From assembly GCA_902796975.1 (NCBI GenBank), contig CADBRF010000253.1:1-7317 (forward strand): a stretch of DNA of 7,317 bases, written 5' to 3'. Below are positions 1-6,512 of the stretch, one piece after another (position 1 is the stretch's first letter; each line of letters starts with the position of its first letter). The notes beneath the pieces are model-generated. The model worked only from the letters and a program-made list of their open reading frames with translations. It was not told the DNA's origin and searched no databases. A program made the translations under genes and the position numbers. Source of the stretch: an uncultured Coriobacteriaceae bacterium (GTDB lineage Bacteria; Actinomycetota; Coriobacteriia; Coriobacteriales; QAMH01).

Positions 1-948
1 AATGACAACGCGTGGAACGAGCTTGCTTCCTTCGCGTTCATATACCGCGTGAAGCCGCTCTCCCGCAACGCAGGAGACGAGGCTCGCCTTTTCGGCTTCC
101 CCATCTTCCCAGTTGAGCGCAAGGGCGCGGCCATGAGTGACATCATCGAGTCCATTCGCGTCGAGATGCAATGCCGGAAAACCAAGCAGCGCCACCGGAT
201 CGAGCCAGAGGCTGGAATCCCCTCGCGAGAATCTTGCTTCAAGTTCATCGAGGGTGAGCGCGTCTTCGATACGTTCACCTGCGATGGAAATGCGCCTGAG
301 CGCGCCGATATGCGCGCCGCACCCCAGCTGCTGGCCAAGGTCACGGGCAATGGCGCGAATATAGGTGCCCTTGCTCACAGAGAGTACGACATCCCAAAAC
401 GGCAGCTCCATGCTCAGGGGGTTGCCTTGAGCATCTGAGAGCGTCTCGTATACGATGCCAGCTCCAGCAAACTCGGCAGAATATATGGTGACCGCCCTGG
501 GTTCGAGCTCTATCATCTCTCCCTGGCGAGCTGCCTTGTAGGCGACAACTCCGTTTTTCTTAATTGCGGAATATGCAGGCGGCAATTGCAGCTGCTCGCC
601 AACAATGCCGCGAAGCACCTCGTCAGGGTTCCTGTCCGCAAGCAGGGCAGCTGCCTCCTCAGACTGGGCGATGACCCTTCCTTCGAGATCGTCGGTGTCG
701 GTTGCCGCCCCGAAGACGATGCGCGCCCTGTAGGCCTTGTCATGCCCCAGCATGTACTGGGACAAGCGGGTAGCGGCTCCCACGCCCACGAGCATGAGCC
801 CTGTTGCTTCCGGATCGAGCGTGCCGGCATGGCCAACTCGACGCTCCCCCGTTATGCGGCGCACGCGGGCGACAACGTCATGCGAGGTCATACCTGCGGG
901 CTTATCAACGGAGAGAAGCCCGCACAGGCCCGTTGTGGACCGCTTCAC
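1..948 (-). CDS. truB: tRNA pseudouridine(55) synthase TruB (3' end cut by window edge)
   Basis: Makes pseudouridine at U55 in the T-loop of elongator tRNAs. 316 codons are visible and the frame is still open at base 1; since the family is usually about 300-315 residues, only a short C-terminal piece should be missing. Visible motifs: an N-terminal LLSVDKPAGMTSHDVV (residues 11-26), the catalytic loop GHAGTLDPEATG with the nucleophile Asp45, the KAY motif with Tyr73, LPPAYSAIKKNG (about 122-134), and SKGTYIRAIARDLG with Arg198. The last 60 or so residues fit the PUA-like tail. The GTG start (948-946) overlaps the TGA stop of the upstream nrnA as GTGA, and GGAGA (959-955) lies 6 nt upstream of it, so this start is well supported and translation is probably coupled. 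Seen: motifs and overlap. Known: family chemistry. Alternative U55 enzymes are not expected here. Confidence 0.96.
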   Translation of the reverse strand, partial: MKRSTTGLCGLLSVDKPAGMTSHDVVARVRRITGERRVGHAGTLDPEATGLMLVGVGAATRLSQYMLGHDKAYRARIVFGAATDTDDLEGRVIAQSEEAAALLADRNPDEVLRGIVGEQLQLPPAYSAIKKNGVVAYKAARQGEMIELEPRAVTIYSAEFAGAGIVYETLSDAQGNPLSMELPFWDVVLSVSKGTYIRAIARDLGQQLGCGAHIGALRRISIAGERIEDALTLDELEARFSRGDSSLWLDPVALLGFPALHLDANGLDDVTHGRALALNWEDGEAEKASLVSCVAGERLHAVYEREGSKLVPRVVI

Positions 949-1952
949 TGCTGATCTCCGGTGTCTGCACTCGGCTCCGGCTCGCTTGCGAATTCGTCTT
1001 TGAGAAGGTAGAGCAGGCGCTTTCGTGCTTTGGCAACGGTTCCATGATAGGTGAATCCCGCCGCAGCACGATGTCCGCCGCCCCCAAGTTTTTCGGCAAT
1101 TGCCGCAACATCCCGTTCATTCTTCGAACGAATACTGCCACGCACAACGCCATGCTGGCCACGGAGCATGACGGCAATTTCCGCGCTTCCCAGTTCGCGA
1201 ATGATGTCGATGAGGTTATCCCCATCGTTCTCGCGGGAGGCTTCAAGTTTGGTAAAGTCCTCGTCTTCAACCCATGAAATCACAGCGCGCCCATCGAAGA
1301 AGGTTTCCATGCGCTCGATTACCAGGCGCTGAAGCTCTAGGGCACCCCGGGAACGATGCTGGTAGACAAGCGTTGCCAGCTCCGAAGGGGATGCGCCAGC
1401 TGCCACCATTTCCGAAGCTGCGGCAAAGGCGCGGGCGTCAGCATTCTGGAACTGGAAGCGACCAGTATCCGTCATGAGAGCAACATAGCAGCTCGCAGCA
1501 GCACTCGGAGACGTGCAGTCCATCTGCTTAAGAAGCTCCCAAATGAGCACACCCGCGGCAGGCGCATCTTTATCCACATAGGTCTTGGTGGCAAATTCCT
1601 TCTGTGGGGTGTGATGGTCTATCTGCACAGATTTCTTAGCTCGGGAGAACACGGCGAACCCGTCTCCCGTGCGTTCGGGGTTAGGGACATCCACAACAAC
1701 GAAGAGGTCCGGGGTTTCCTTGTACTCTCTGGCGGGGACCATGAGGTCGTAACCGTCGAGGAAGGAATAGACCTCTGGCTTGCTGGCGGTTGCAAGCAGC
1801 GGCACCGCGTTGCGGCCGCGGGCACGGAGCGCCATGGTCAGCGCGAGAACGCTGCCAAGGCAATCTCCGTCGGGGTTGACATGGCCGCAGACGACAATGG
1901 AATCCGCTTCGTCGAAGAGCTCTATTGCTCCTGCGTAATCGAATCCTGCCAT
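945..1952 (-). CDS. nrnA: DHH/DHHA1 phosphoesterase, NrnA/CnpB type (nanoRNase, pAp and possibly c-di-AMP/pApA phosphodiesterase)
   Basis: 335-residue cytosolic phosphoesterase with all DHH-family motifs intact: GHVNPDGDCLGS (residues 23-34; His24, Asp28, Asp30 as metal ligands), Asp88 in VVVDVPNPERTG, IDHH (111-114), and LMTDTGRFQF with Asp162. The C-terminal DHHA1 substrate domain carries the glycine motif GGGGH (290-294). Family members remove nucleotides from 2-5-mer RNAs, dephosphorylate 3'-phosphoadenosine 5'-phosphate, and in mycobacteria (Rv2837c/CnpB) also act on c-di-AMP or pApA; which substrate dominates cannot be read from sequence. The mycobacterial gene also follows rbfA, which supports orthology. 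The ATG start is preceded by AGGAGG (1965-1960) with 7 nt spacing, inside the end of rbfA, so the two genes overlap by 31 nt. The last dozen residues are acidic and low in complexity. Confidence 0.93.
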   Translation of the reverse strand: MAGFDYAGAIELFDEADSIVVCGHVNPDGDCLGSVLALTMALRARGRNAVPLLATASKPEVYSFLDGYDLMVPAREYKETPDLFVVVDVPNPERTGDGFAVFSRAKKSVQIDHHTPQKEFATKTYVDKDAPAAGVLIWELLKQMDCTSPSAAASCYVALMTDTGRFQFQNADARAFAAASEMVAAGASPSELATLVYQHRSRGALELQRLVIERMETFFDGRAVISWVEDEDFTKLEASRENDGDNLIDIIRELGSAEIAVMLRGQHGVVRGSIRSKNERDVAAIAEKLGGGGHRAAAGFTYHGTVAKARKRLLYLLKDEFASEPEPSADTGDQQ

Positions 1953-2287
1953 TGGCGCTCCTCCTCGAGAACCTTCGCGATGCGCTCGGCGTTATCTACA
2001 GTCGTGTCGATATGAAACCTAAGCTCTGGCGTGACACGCCACTCGAGTTCGCGCGCAAGGAGAGAACGAATTCTCCCCTTCGCAGCCTCGAATCCCGCTT
2101 CTACTTCCTCATAGCTGCCCTTATCAGCAGAAACGTAGATATCCGCATAAGCACGGTCTTTTGATACATCAGCACCGGTCACGGTCACCATCTGCAGACG
2201 CGGGTCGGAAATCTGGAAGAGGATGATGTTCGCGATCCTGTTCCTAAGCTCCTCGCTGGTCTTGCGTGTAGCGTTCGTGCGCTTCAT
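1922..2287 (-). CDS. rbfA: 30S ribosome-binding factor A
   Basis: 121-residue cold-shock-related maturation factor that binds the immature 30S subunit near 16S rRNA helix 1 and is needed for late 5'-end processing. The protein has the usual RbfA length and a single KH-type fold. Recognisable stretches are the N-terminal RTSEEL-like segment (KTSEELRNRIANIILFQISDP, from about residue 9), the core VTVTGADVSKDRAYADIYVS (35-54), and the ELRFHIDTTVDNAERIAKVLEE end. It starts 3 nt after the infB stop. Its ribosome-binding site AAGGAGT (2299-2293) is formed by the last two codons and stop of infB, so its translation is likely tied to IF2 synthesis. The 3' end overlaps nrnA and encodes that gene's AGGAGG. 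Pairing with infB and RimP fits a ribosome-assembly role. Confidence 0.95.
   Translation of the reverse strand: MKRTNATRKTSEELRNRIANIILFQISDPRLQMVTVTGADVSKDRAYADIYVSADKGSYEEVEAGFEAAKGRIRSLLARELEWRVTPELRFHIDTTVDNAERIAKVLEEERQWQDSITQEQ
1960..1965 (-). promoter_or_regulatory. nrnA ribosome-binding site inside rbfA
   Basis: AGGAGG, a consensus Shine-Dalgarno 7 nt before the nrnA ATG. It lies in the rbfA coding region, where it falls in the codons for the Glu-Glu-Glu-Arg stretch near the RbfA C-terminus. It decides the nrnA start and explains the 31-nt overlap. Confidence 0.8.
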
Positions 2288-2290
2288 GCG

Positions 2291-4939
2291 TTACTCCTTA
2301 CGAGCGACCTTATCAATGCGGTAGCCCTCGATAATGTCGCCAACCTTGATATCCTGATAGCCCTCGACAGTGATACCGCAATCAGTACCGGCACGGACTT
2401 CACTGACATCGTCGCGATAGTGGCGCATAGAGGCAATGGTGCCGTCGTGGACAACCACGCCATTGCGAACGATACGCACGTTGTCTGTCGAATGAATTTC
2501 TCCCTCGGTAACCATGCAGCCTGCAATGTTGCCGACCTTGGCGATGCGGAAGACCTCGCGGACCTCTGCAGAGCCCGTATCGACTTCCACCTCTTCGGGC
2601 GCCAACAGACCAACGCGTGCAGCGTTGATGTCCTCGATTGCCTGGTAGATGATCTTGTAGAGTCTGATATCTACCTTCTCACGCTCGGCAGCGGCGCGTG
2701 CCTTGCTCTGAGGACGCACGTTGAAGCCGATGATGATGGCATCGGAAGCAGCTGCGAAGGTAACATCGGTCTCCGTGATGCCACCAACTGCGGCATGGAT
2801 GACATTGATGCGGACCTCGGACTGGTCCATCTTGTCGAGCGCATCGCGCAGTGCCTCGATAGAGCCCTGCGTATCCGCCTTGACGATGAGGTTGAGTTCC
2901 GCGAGCTTCTCCGCCTCCATACGGGCGAAGAGGTTGTCGAGGCTGACGTGCGAATGGTTTTCCTGCGCGGCAAGACGCTGCTTGAGCTGGCGCTCCTGAG
3001 CGAGCTTGCGGGCATCGCTCTCATCCTCGAACACGGCAAACTCGTCGCCAGCGCTCGGGACGGCGTTGAGACCCAGAATCTCCACAGGATCGGAGGGCTT
3101 TGCCTCCTTCACGCTCTCGCCCTTGGGGTTGATAAGGGCGCGCACGCGACCATAGCTCGTACCGGCAACGAGAGCATCGCCCACGTGGAGTGTGCCGCGT
3201 TGGACGATAACCGTCGCGACGGAGCCTCTGCCCTTATCGAGGTTAGCCTCGATGACGAAGCCCGAAGCCGTCGTATCGGGGTTGGCCTTAAGCTCCAGAA
3301 CCTCCGCCTGGAGGATGATGGTTTCGAGCAGCTCGTCGATGTTGAGCTTCTTCTTGGCCGAGACCTCCACGAACATGTTCTCGCCGCCCCACTCCTCGGG
3401 GACGACACCGCGCTCGACGAGCTCGGATTTCACACGCTCGGGGTTTGCGCCCGGCTTATCGATCTTGTTGATGGCGACCACAATCGGCACCTTGGCCGCA
3501 TTGGCATGGTCGATAGCCTCGATAGTCTGCGGCATAACGCCGTCATCGGCGGCAACCACGAGCACGACGATATCGGTGACCTTCGCACCACGGGCGCGCA
3601 TTGCGGTGAAGGCTTCATGACCAGGGGTATCGATGAAAGTGATCTGCTGGCCGTTGATGTAGACCACGGATGCGCCGATCGCCTGCGTGATACCGCCCGC
3701 TTCGCCTGCAGCCACGCCCGTATGACGGATGGCGTCAAGCAGCGAGGTCTTGCCATGATCGACATGGCCCATGACGGTGACAACAGGCGGGCGAGGCTTG
3801 AGATCCTCTTCCTCATCGTGGAAGGTAAAGGACATCTCCTCTTCCGGCGAGATGATCTTCACTTCGCGGTCCATGTCGACAGCGATGAGCTCGACGAGGT
3901 CATCGCTCATGGACTGGGTGAGGGTGAGCGGGCTGCCGAGCAGGAAAAGTCGCTTTACGATTTCGTTTCCTGGGACTCCGAGAGCCTCCGCGAATTCGCT
4001 GACCGTCACACCGCTCGTGACACGGATGGTGCCAACGGGGATGCCGGTCTTCTCTGCCTCCTTGCGCGCTTCCTCCTCAGCCCTCTTCTGAGCCTCAGCC
4101 TTGCGATGTTCCTTTCGTTTGCGGCGTCTGCCAGTGGAGGCGTTTTCCGCCTCGGCGACAGCGGCACGGGCCTCCTCCAACACCTTGTCACGCTGGAGTC
4201 GTTCTGCCTGAGCCGCCATCTCGCGATAGCGATCGTCTTCGGAAGCAGAATCGACGGAGGCAGGCTGCTGCCTCTGGTTCTGGCGCTTTTTCTTCTTTCT
4301 GTTCCCGTTGGAAGCATCAGCATTCTTGCCGGCGCCACCATTGGCCCGGCCAGCATTGCGTTCGCTACTACGACCAGCGTTATCGTCACCTTGGCGCTCG
4401 GACTTGTTCTCCGCCTGAGCAGCGGCTCGCTTCTCTGCCTCCTTCTGCTCTTTTGCCTTCTTCTCCTCCTGCTCGGCCTTCTCCTGAGCAAGACGGTCGT
4501 TTTCAGCGGCAATCTGCGAGAGCAGACCATCGAAGACAGATGTGCGCGGAACGCGCTTGGCCGCCAGCTCCGCTTCGCGTTTTGCCTTCTTCTCTGCCTC
4601 GCGCTTTGCCTTCTCCTCTGCCTCGCGGGCCTTGCGCTCGGCTTCGCGGCGCTCATGCTCTTCCAGAGCGGCCTTGCGATGTGCCTCTTCCGCCTTCTTC
4701 TGAGCTTCCTCGGCCTTCTTCTTTGCCTCTTCGGCCTTCTTTGCCGCTTCGGCCTCAATCTTCGCTGCACGCTCAGCAAGCTCCGGCCCAAGCTCCTTGC
4801 GAACCTTGTCAGCATAGGCGTCAACCAGCGTGGAAGCATGGTTCTTCGCCGGTATCTTCATTTCATGGAGCTTTTCGAGAAGCTCTTTCGATGTCATCCC
4901 AAACTCTTTAGCAAGCTCGTGTACGCGAATTCCCGCCAT
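2291..4939 (-). CDS. infB: Translation initiation factor IF-2
   Basis: 882-residue GTPase that brings fMet-tRNA to the 30S subunit and promotes 50S joining. Order: first IF2_N domain (residues 1-50), long charged linker (55-295; see separate entry), second IF2_N domain (about 302-365), G domain with G1 GHVDHGKT (391-398), G2 GGITQ, G3 DTPGH (437-441), G4 NKID (491-494) and G5 SAKK from Ser527, then domain II (about 565-650), domain III beginning near NLIVKADTQGSIEA (about 680) and the fMet-tRNA-binding C-terminal barrel (from about 785). All GTPase motifs are intact. The start was placed at the ATG giving MAGIRVHELAKEFG, the conserved family N-terminus; a longer reading from 4972 would add 11 unconserved residues and overlap ylxR. 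GGTGA (4948-4944) lies 4 nt before the ATG, 13 nt after the ylxR stop. The last codons supply the rbfA ribosome-binding site. Confidence 0.98.
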   Translation of the reverse strand: MAGIRVHELAKEFGMTSKELLEKLHEMKIPAKNHASTLVDAYADKVRKELGPELAERAAKIEAEAAKKAEEAKKKAEEAQKKAEEAHRKAALEEHERREAERKAREAEEKAKREAEKKAKREAELAAKRVPRTSVFDGLLSQIAAENDRLAQEKAEQEEKKAKEQKEAEKRAAAQAENKSERQGDDNAGRSSERNAGRANGGAGKNADASNGNRKKKKRQNQRQQPASVDSASEDDRYREMAAQAERLQRDKVLEEARAAVAEAENASTGRRRKRKEHRKAEAQKRAEEEARKEAEKTGIPVGTIRVTSGVTVSEFAEALGVPGNEIVKRLFLLGSPLTLTQSMSDDLVELIAVDMDREVKIISPEEEMSFTFHDEEEDLKPRPPVVTVMGHVDHGKTSLLDAIRHTGVAAGEAGGITQAIGASVVYINGQQITFIDTPGHEAFTAMRARGAKVTDIVVLVVAADDGVMPQTIEAIDHANAAKVPIVVAINKIDKPGANPERVKSELVERGVVPEEWGGENMFVEVSAKKKLNIDELLETIILQAEVLELKANPDTTASGFVIEANLDKGRGSVATVIVQRGTLHVGDALVAGTSYGRVRALINPKGESVKEAKPSDPVEILGLNAVPSAGDEFAVFEDESDARKLAQERQLKQRLAAQENHSHVSLDNLFARMEAEKLAELNLIVKADTQGSIEALRDALDKMDQSEVRINVIHAAVGGITETDVTFAAASDAIIIGFNVRPQSKARAAAEREKVDIRLYKIIYQAIEDINAARVGLLAPEEVEVDTGSAEVREVFRIAKVGNIAGCMVTEGEIHSTDNVRIVRNGVVVHDGTIASMRHYRDDVSEVRAGTDCGITVEGYQDIKVGDIIEGYRIDKVARKE
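2293..2299 (-). promoter_or_regulatory. rbfA ribosome-binding site built from the end of infB
   Basis: AAGGAGT: the last two IF2 codons (AAG GAG, Lys-Glu) plus the first base of the TAA stop form the Shine-Dalgarno for rbfA, 5 nt before its ATG. Ribosomes terminating on infB sit on this site, which favours coupled translation. Confidence 0.75.
4553..4774 (-). repeat. Lys/Glu/Ala heptad-like repeats in the IF2 linker
   Basis: Codes for IF2 residues 56-129, made almost entirely of K, E, A and R in short repeated units of the KKAEEA and REAEKKAK kind, seen in the DNA as reiterated gccttcttc and gcctcggcc blocks. It should form one long charged helix or coiled coil. Such linkers vary greatly in length between species and are prone to slippage; here the reading frame is intact. 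A second charged segment (about 150-177), an Asn/Gly/Arg-rich segment (178-225) and a third (about 240-297) follow before the second IF2_N domain. Confidence 0.8.
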
Positions 4940-4952
4940 TAATTCACCATCC

Positions 4953-5243
4953 CTACCGCGTCGGAGCTGCATTATCGCTGCAGCACACGCTGAATTCCTG
5001 TTCCAGCCGTTCGTAATCTTCCACGCTCAGCGAACAACGCAGACGCGCTTCAAACAGATGCTTGCTCCGGGCGCGCTCAAAGCAAGCTGAATCTCTGCAC
5101 ACATACGCCCCGCGACCGGCTTTCTTGCCACCCGGATCACATGCCACGGTTCCATCTTGCGCACGTACAAAACGCACAAGCTCGCGCTTCTCATCGGTGG
5201 ACCCGCAGGCAATGCAGGTTCGTTTCGGGGCCTTTCTCTTCAT
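4953..5243 (-). CDS. ylxR: YlxR-family (DUF448) RNA-binding protein, RnpM-like
   Basis: 96-residue basic protein of the YlxR family, almost always found between nusA and infB. In Bacillus subtilis the family member (RnpM) was reported to bind RNase P RNA and modulate its activity; transfer of that role to this organism is inference. Family marks: RTCIACG (residues 8-14) in place of the common RTCVGCR, LVRFVR (22-27) and the signature GRGAYVC (43-49). It contains eight cysteines (10, 13, 35, 49, 54, 70, 87, 88), more than I expect for the family. The ATG abuts the nusA stop (TAA|ATG) and I see no purine-rich Shine-Dalgarno in the 30 nt upstream, so it is probably read by ribosomes that have just finished NusA. 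No L7Ae-like ylxQ gene follows it; infB starts 13 nt on. Confidence 0.93.
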   Translation of the reverse strand: MKRKAPKRTCIACGSTDEKRELVRFVRAQDGTVACDPGGKKAGRGAYVCRDSACFERARSKHLFEARLRCSLSVEDYERLEQEFSVCCSDNAAPTR

Positions 5244-6500
5244 TTAGATCAGCAACCCGTTATCTTCTTCATCCATCGCCCCTTCTTCATCGGCGTGGAT
5301 ACCGCAGAAGCGCGAACCCGGGCGAGCATGGTTACGGCAATGCATACCATCTGGACTCACGTACTGGCACATGGTGACGGACTCTTCATCCTCAGTCTCG
5401 TCATCATCGATAAGCGACTCGACCTTCTGTTTGATGCCGCCCTGAGAGCTCACGAGGCTTGCGGACTTAATATCGATATGCCAGCCCGTGAGGCGTGCCG
5501 CCAGACGAGCATTCTGGCCCTCCTTGCCAATGGCAAGAGAAAGCTGGTCATCGGGCACGATAACCGTCGCGTAATGCGTATCCTCATCGATGTAGACATT
5601 GCTCACCTTTGCCGGGGAAAGCGCATTGGCAACATAGGTGCGGGAGTCCTCGCTCCAGGGAATGATATCGATGCGCTCGCCGCGGAGCTCACTCACCACG
5701 AGGCGAATACGGGAGCCCTTGGGGCCAACGCATGCGCCAACCGGATCCAGGTTGGACTCGCGGGAATGAACAGCGACTTTAGAACGCGAACCGGACTCGC
5801 GGGCGATTGACTTGACCTCGACAACGCCGTCGTAGACTTCGGGAACCTCGAGCTCCAGAAGGCGACGAATCAGATCAGGATGCGTGCGGCTCACGATAAT
5901 CGAGGGACGGGTGCCAACATAGCGGGTGCCGCTTGCTGCAATTGAATTCGGCTCCCGAACATCCACAATGAGCGCCCTGATGCGCTGGTTATGCTGATAG
6001 TGCTCGTTGGCAGGCTTTTCATTGCGTTCGCCAGGGTTGCGCTGCGTATCAAAATGGGGCAGCTCCGCCTCGATGCCATCACGAATCTTGATGATGGTGA
6101 AGTCATCGGTGGACTGCAGAACGGTGCCCGTGATGAGCTCGCCTCGGCGCTCAATGAACTCATCGTAGATGCTGGCACGAGCAGCCTCGCGAACCAAATC
6201 ATTGATGACGCGCTTAGCGGTCTGGGCAGCAATACGAGACACGCCATCAGGCGTCACATCATGCTCTTCGTACTCTTCATAGTCGCCTGTCTCGGGATCT
6301 TCGTCACCGATGCCGACCATCTCATAGACATAAATCTTGCCAGTTTCGCGATCGATAATGACACGTGCCTCATAATCGAGCTTGAGAATCTGCTTATAGA
6401 CCCGTGCGAGTTCCTGCTCGAGACGGTCGAGAAGAACGAACTCGTCAACGTGCTTCTCCTTGGCCAGCTCGCCAAGGGCTTCGATAAGTTCAGATGCCAT
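5244..6500 (-). CDS. nusA: Transcription termination/antitermination factor NusA with extra C-terminal Cys/His module
   Basis: 418-residue RNA polymerase-associated factor that promotes pausing and hairpin-dependent termination. Order: N-terminal polymerase-binding domain (1 to about 115), S1 domain (about 120-200, with two loop insertions), SRTHP (204-208), KH1 with GPKG (259-262) and KH2 with GKEG (325-328) followed by QNARLAARLTGW. The core is about as long as the 350-370-residue NusA of Gram-positives and lacks the acidic-repeat domains of enterobacteria. After an acidic linker (DDDETEDEE, about 363-373) comes an unusual tail with Cys378, Cys388, Cys399 and His402, then more acidic residues to the end. 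The ATG has AAGGGA (6512-6507) 6 nt upstream, just after the rimP stop. In E. coli NusA represses its own operon; the leader before rimP makes similar control plausible here. Confidence 0.97.
   Translation of the reverse strand: MASELIEALGELAKEKHVDEFVLLDRLEQELARVYKQILKLDYEARVIIDRETGKIYVYEMVGIGDEDPETGDYEEYEEHDVTPDGVSRIAAQTAKRVINDLVREAARASIYDEFIERRGELITGTVLQSTDDFTIIKIRDGIEAELPHFDTQRNPGERNEKPANEHYQHNQRIRALIVDVREPNSIAASGTRYVGTRPSIIVSRTHPDLIRRLLELEVPEVYDGVVEVKSIARESGSRSKVAVHSRESNLDPVGACVGPKGSRIRLVVSELRGERIDIIPWSEDSRTYVANALSPAKVSNVYIDEDTHYATVIVPDDQLSLAIGKEGQNARLAARLTGWHIDIKSASLVSSQGGIKQKVESLIDDDETEDEESVTMCQYVSPDGMHCRNHARPGSRFCGIHADEEGAMDEEDNGLLI
5295..5371 (-). other. Putative zinc-binding Cys/His module at the NusA C-terminus
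   Basis: Codes for NusA residues 377-402. The spacing is C-x9-C-x10-C-x2-H, with GMHC, the ARPGSRFC segment and a closing CGIH. It resembles small stand-alone zinc-binding modules of bacterial and phage proteins that follow a C..G..C...A.pGS.fC..H pattern. Four plausible ligands are present (Cys378, Cys388, Cys399, His402); His391 is also available. It is flanked on both sides by acidic, probably disordered sequence. Zinc binding is inferred from the pattern only. Confidence 0.6.
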
Positions 6501-6506
6501 GAAAGT

Positions 6507-6512
6507 TCCCTT
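6507..6512 (-). promoter_or_regulatory. nusA ribosome-binding site
   Basis: AAGGGA, starting immediately after the rimP TAG stop and 6 nt before the nusA ATG. It confirms the nusA start at 6500 and shows that the two genes are read from one transcript. Confidence 0.75.

Noticed and set aside
2420..4942. Plus-strand 840-codon open frame opposite infB as a gene
   Set aside because: It is codon-aligned with the unmistakable IF2 frame, is low in complexity where the IF2 linker is, and shows no domain. It exists because infB lacks TTA, CTA and TCA codons.
4940..4972. Upstream ATG for infB adding 11 residues
   Set aside because: The added residues are not part of the conserved IF2 N-terminus and would overlap ylxR. 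The ATG at 4939 has GGTGA at suitable spacing and gives the canonical MAGIRVHEL start.
5157..5810. Plus-strand 217-codon open frame opposite nusA and ylxR
   Set aside because: It lies entirely opposite conserved NusA and YlxR coding sequence, with no ribosome-binding site or recognisable domain.
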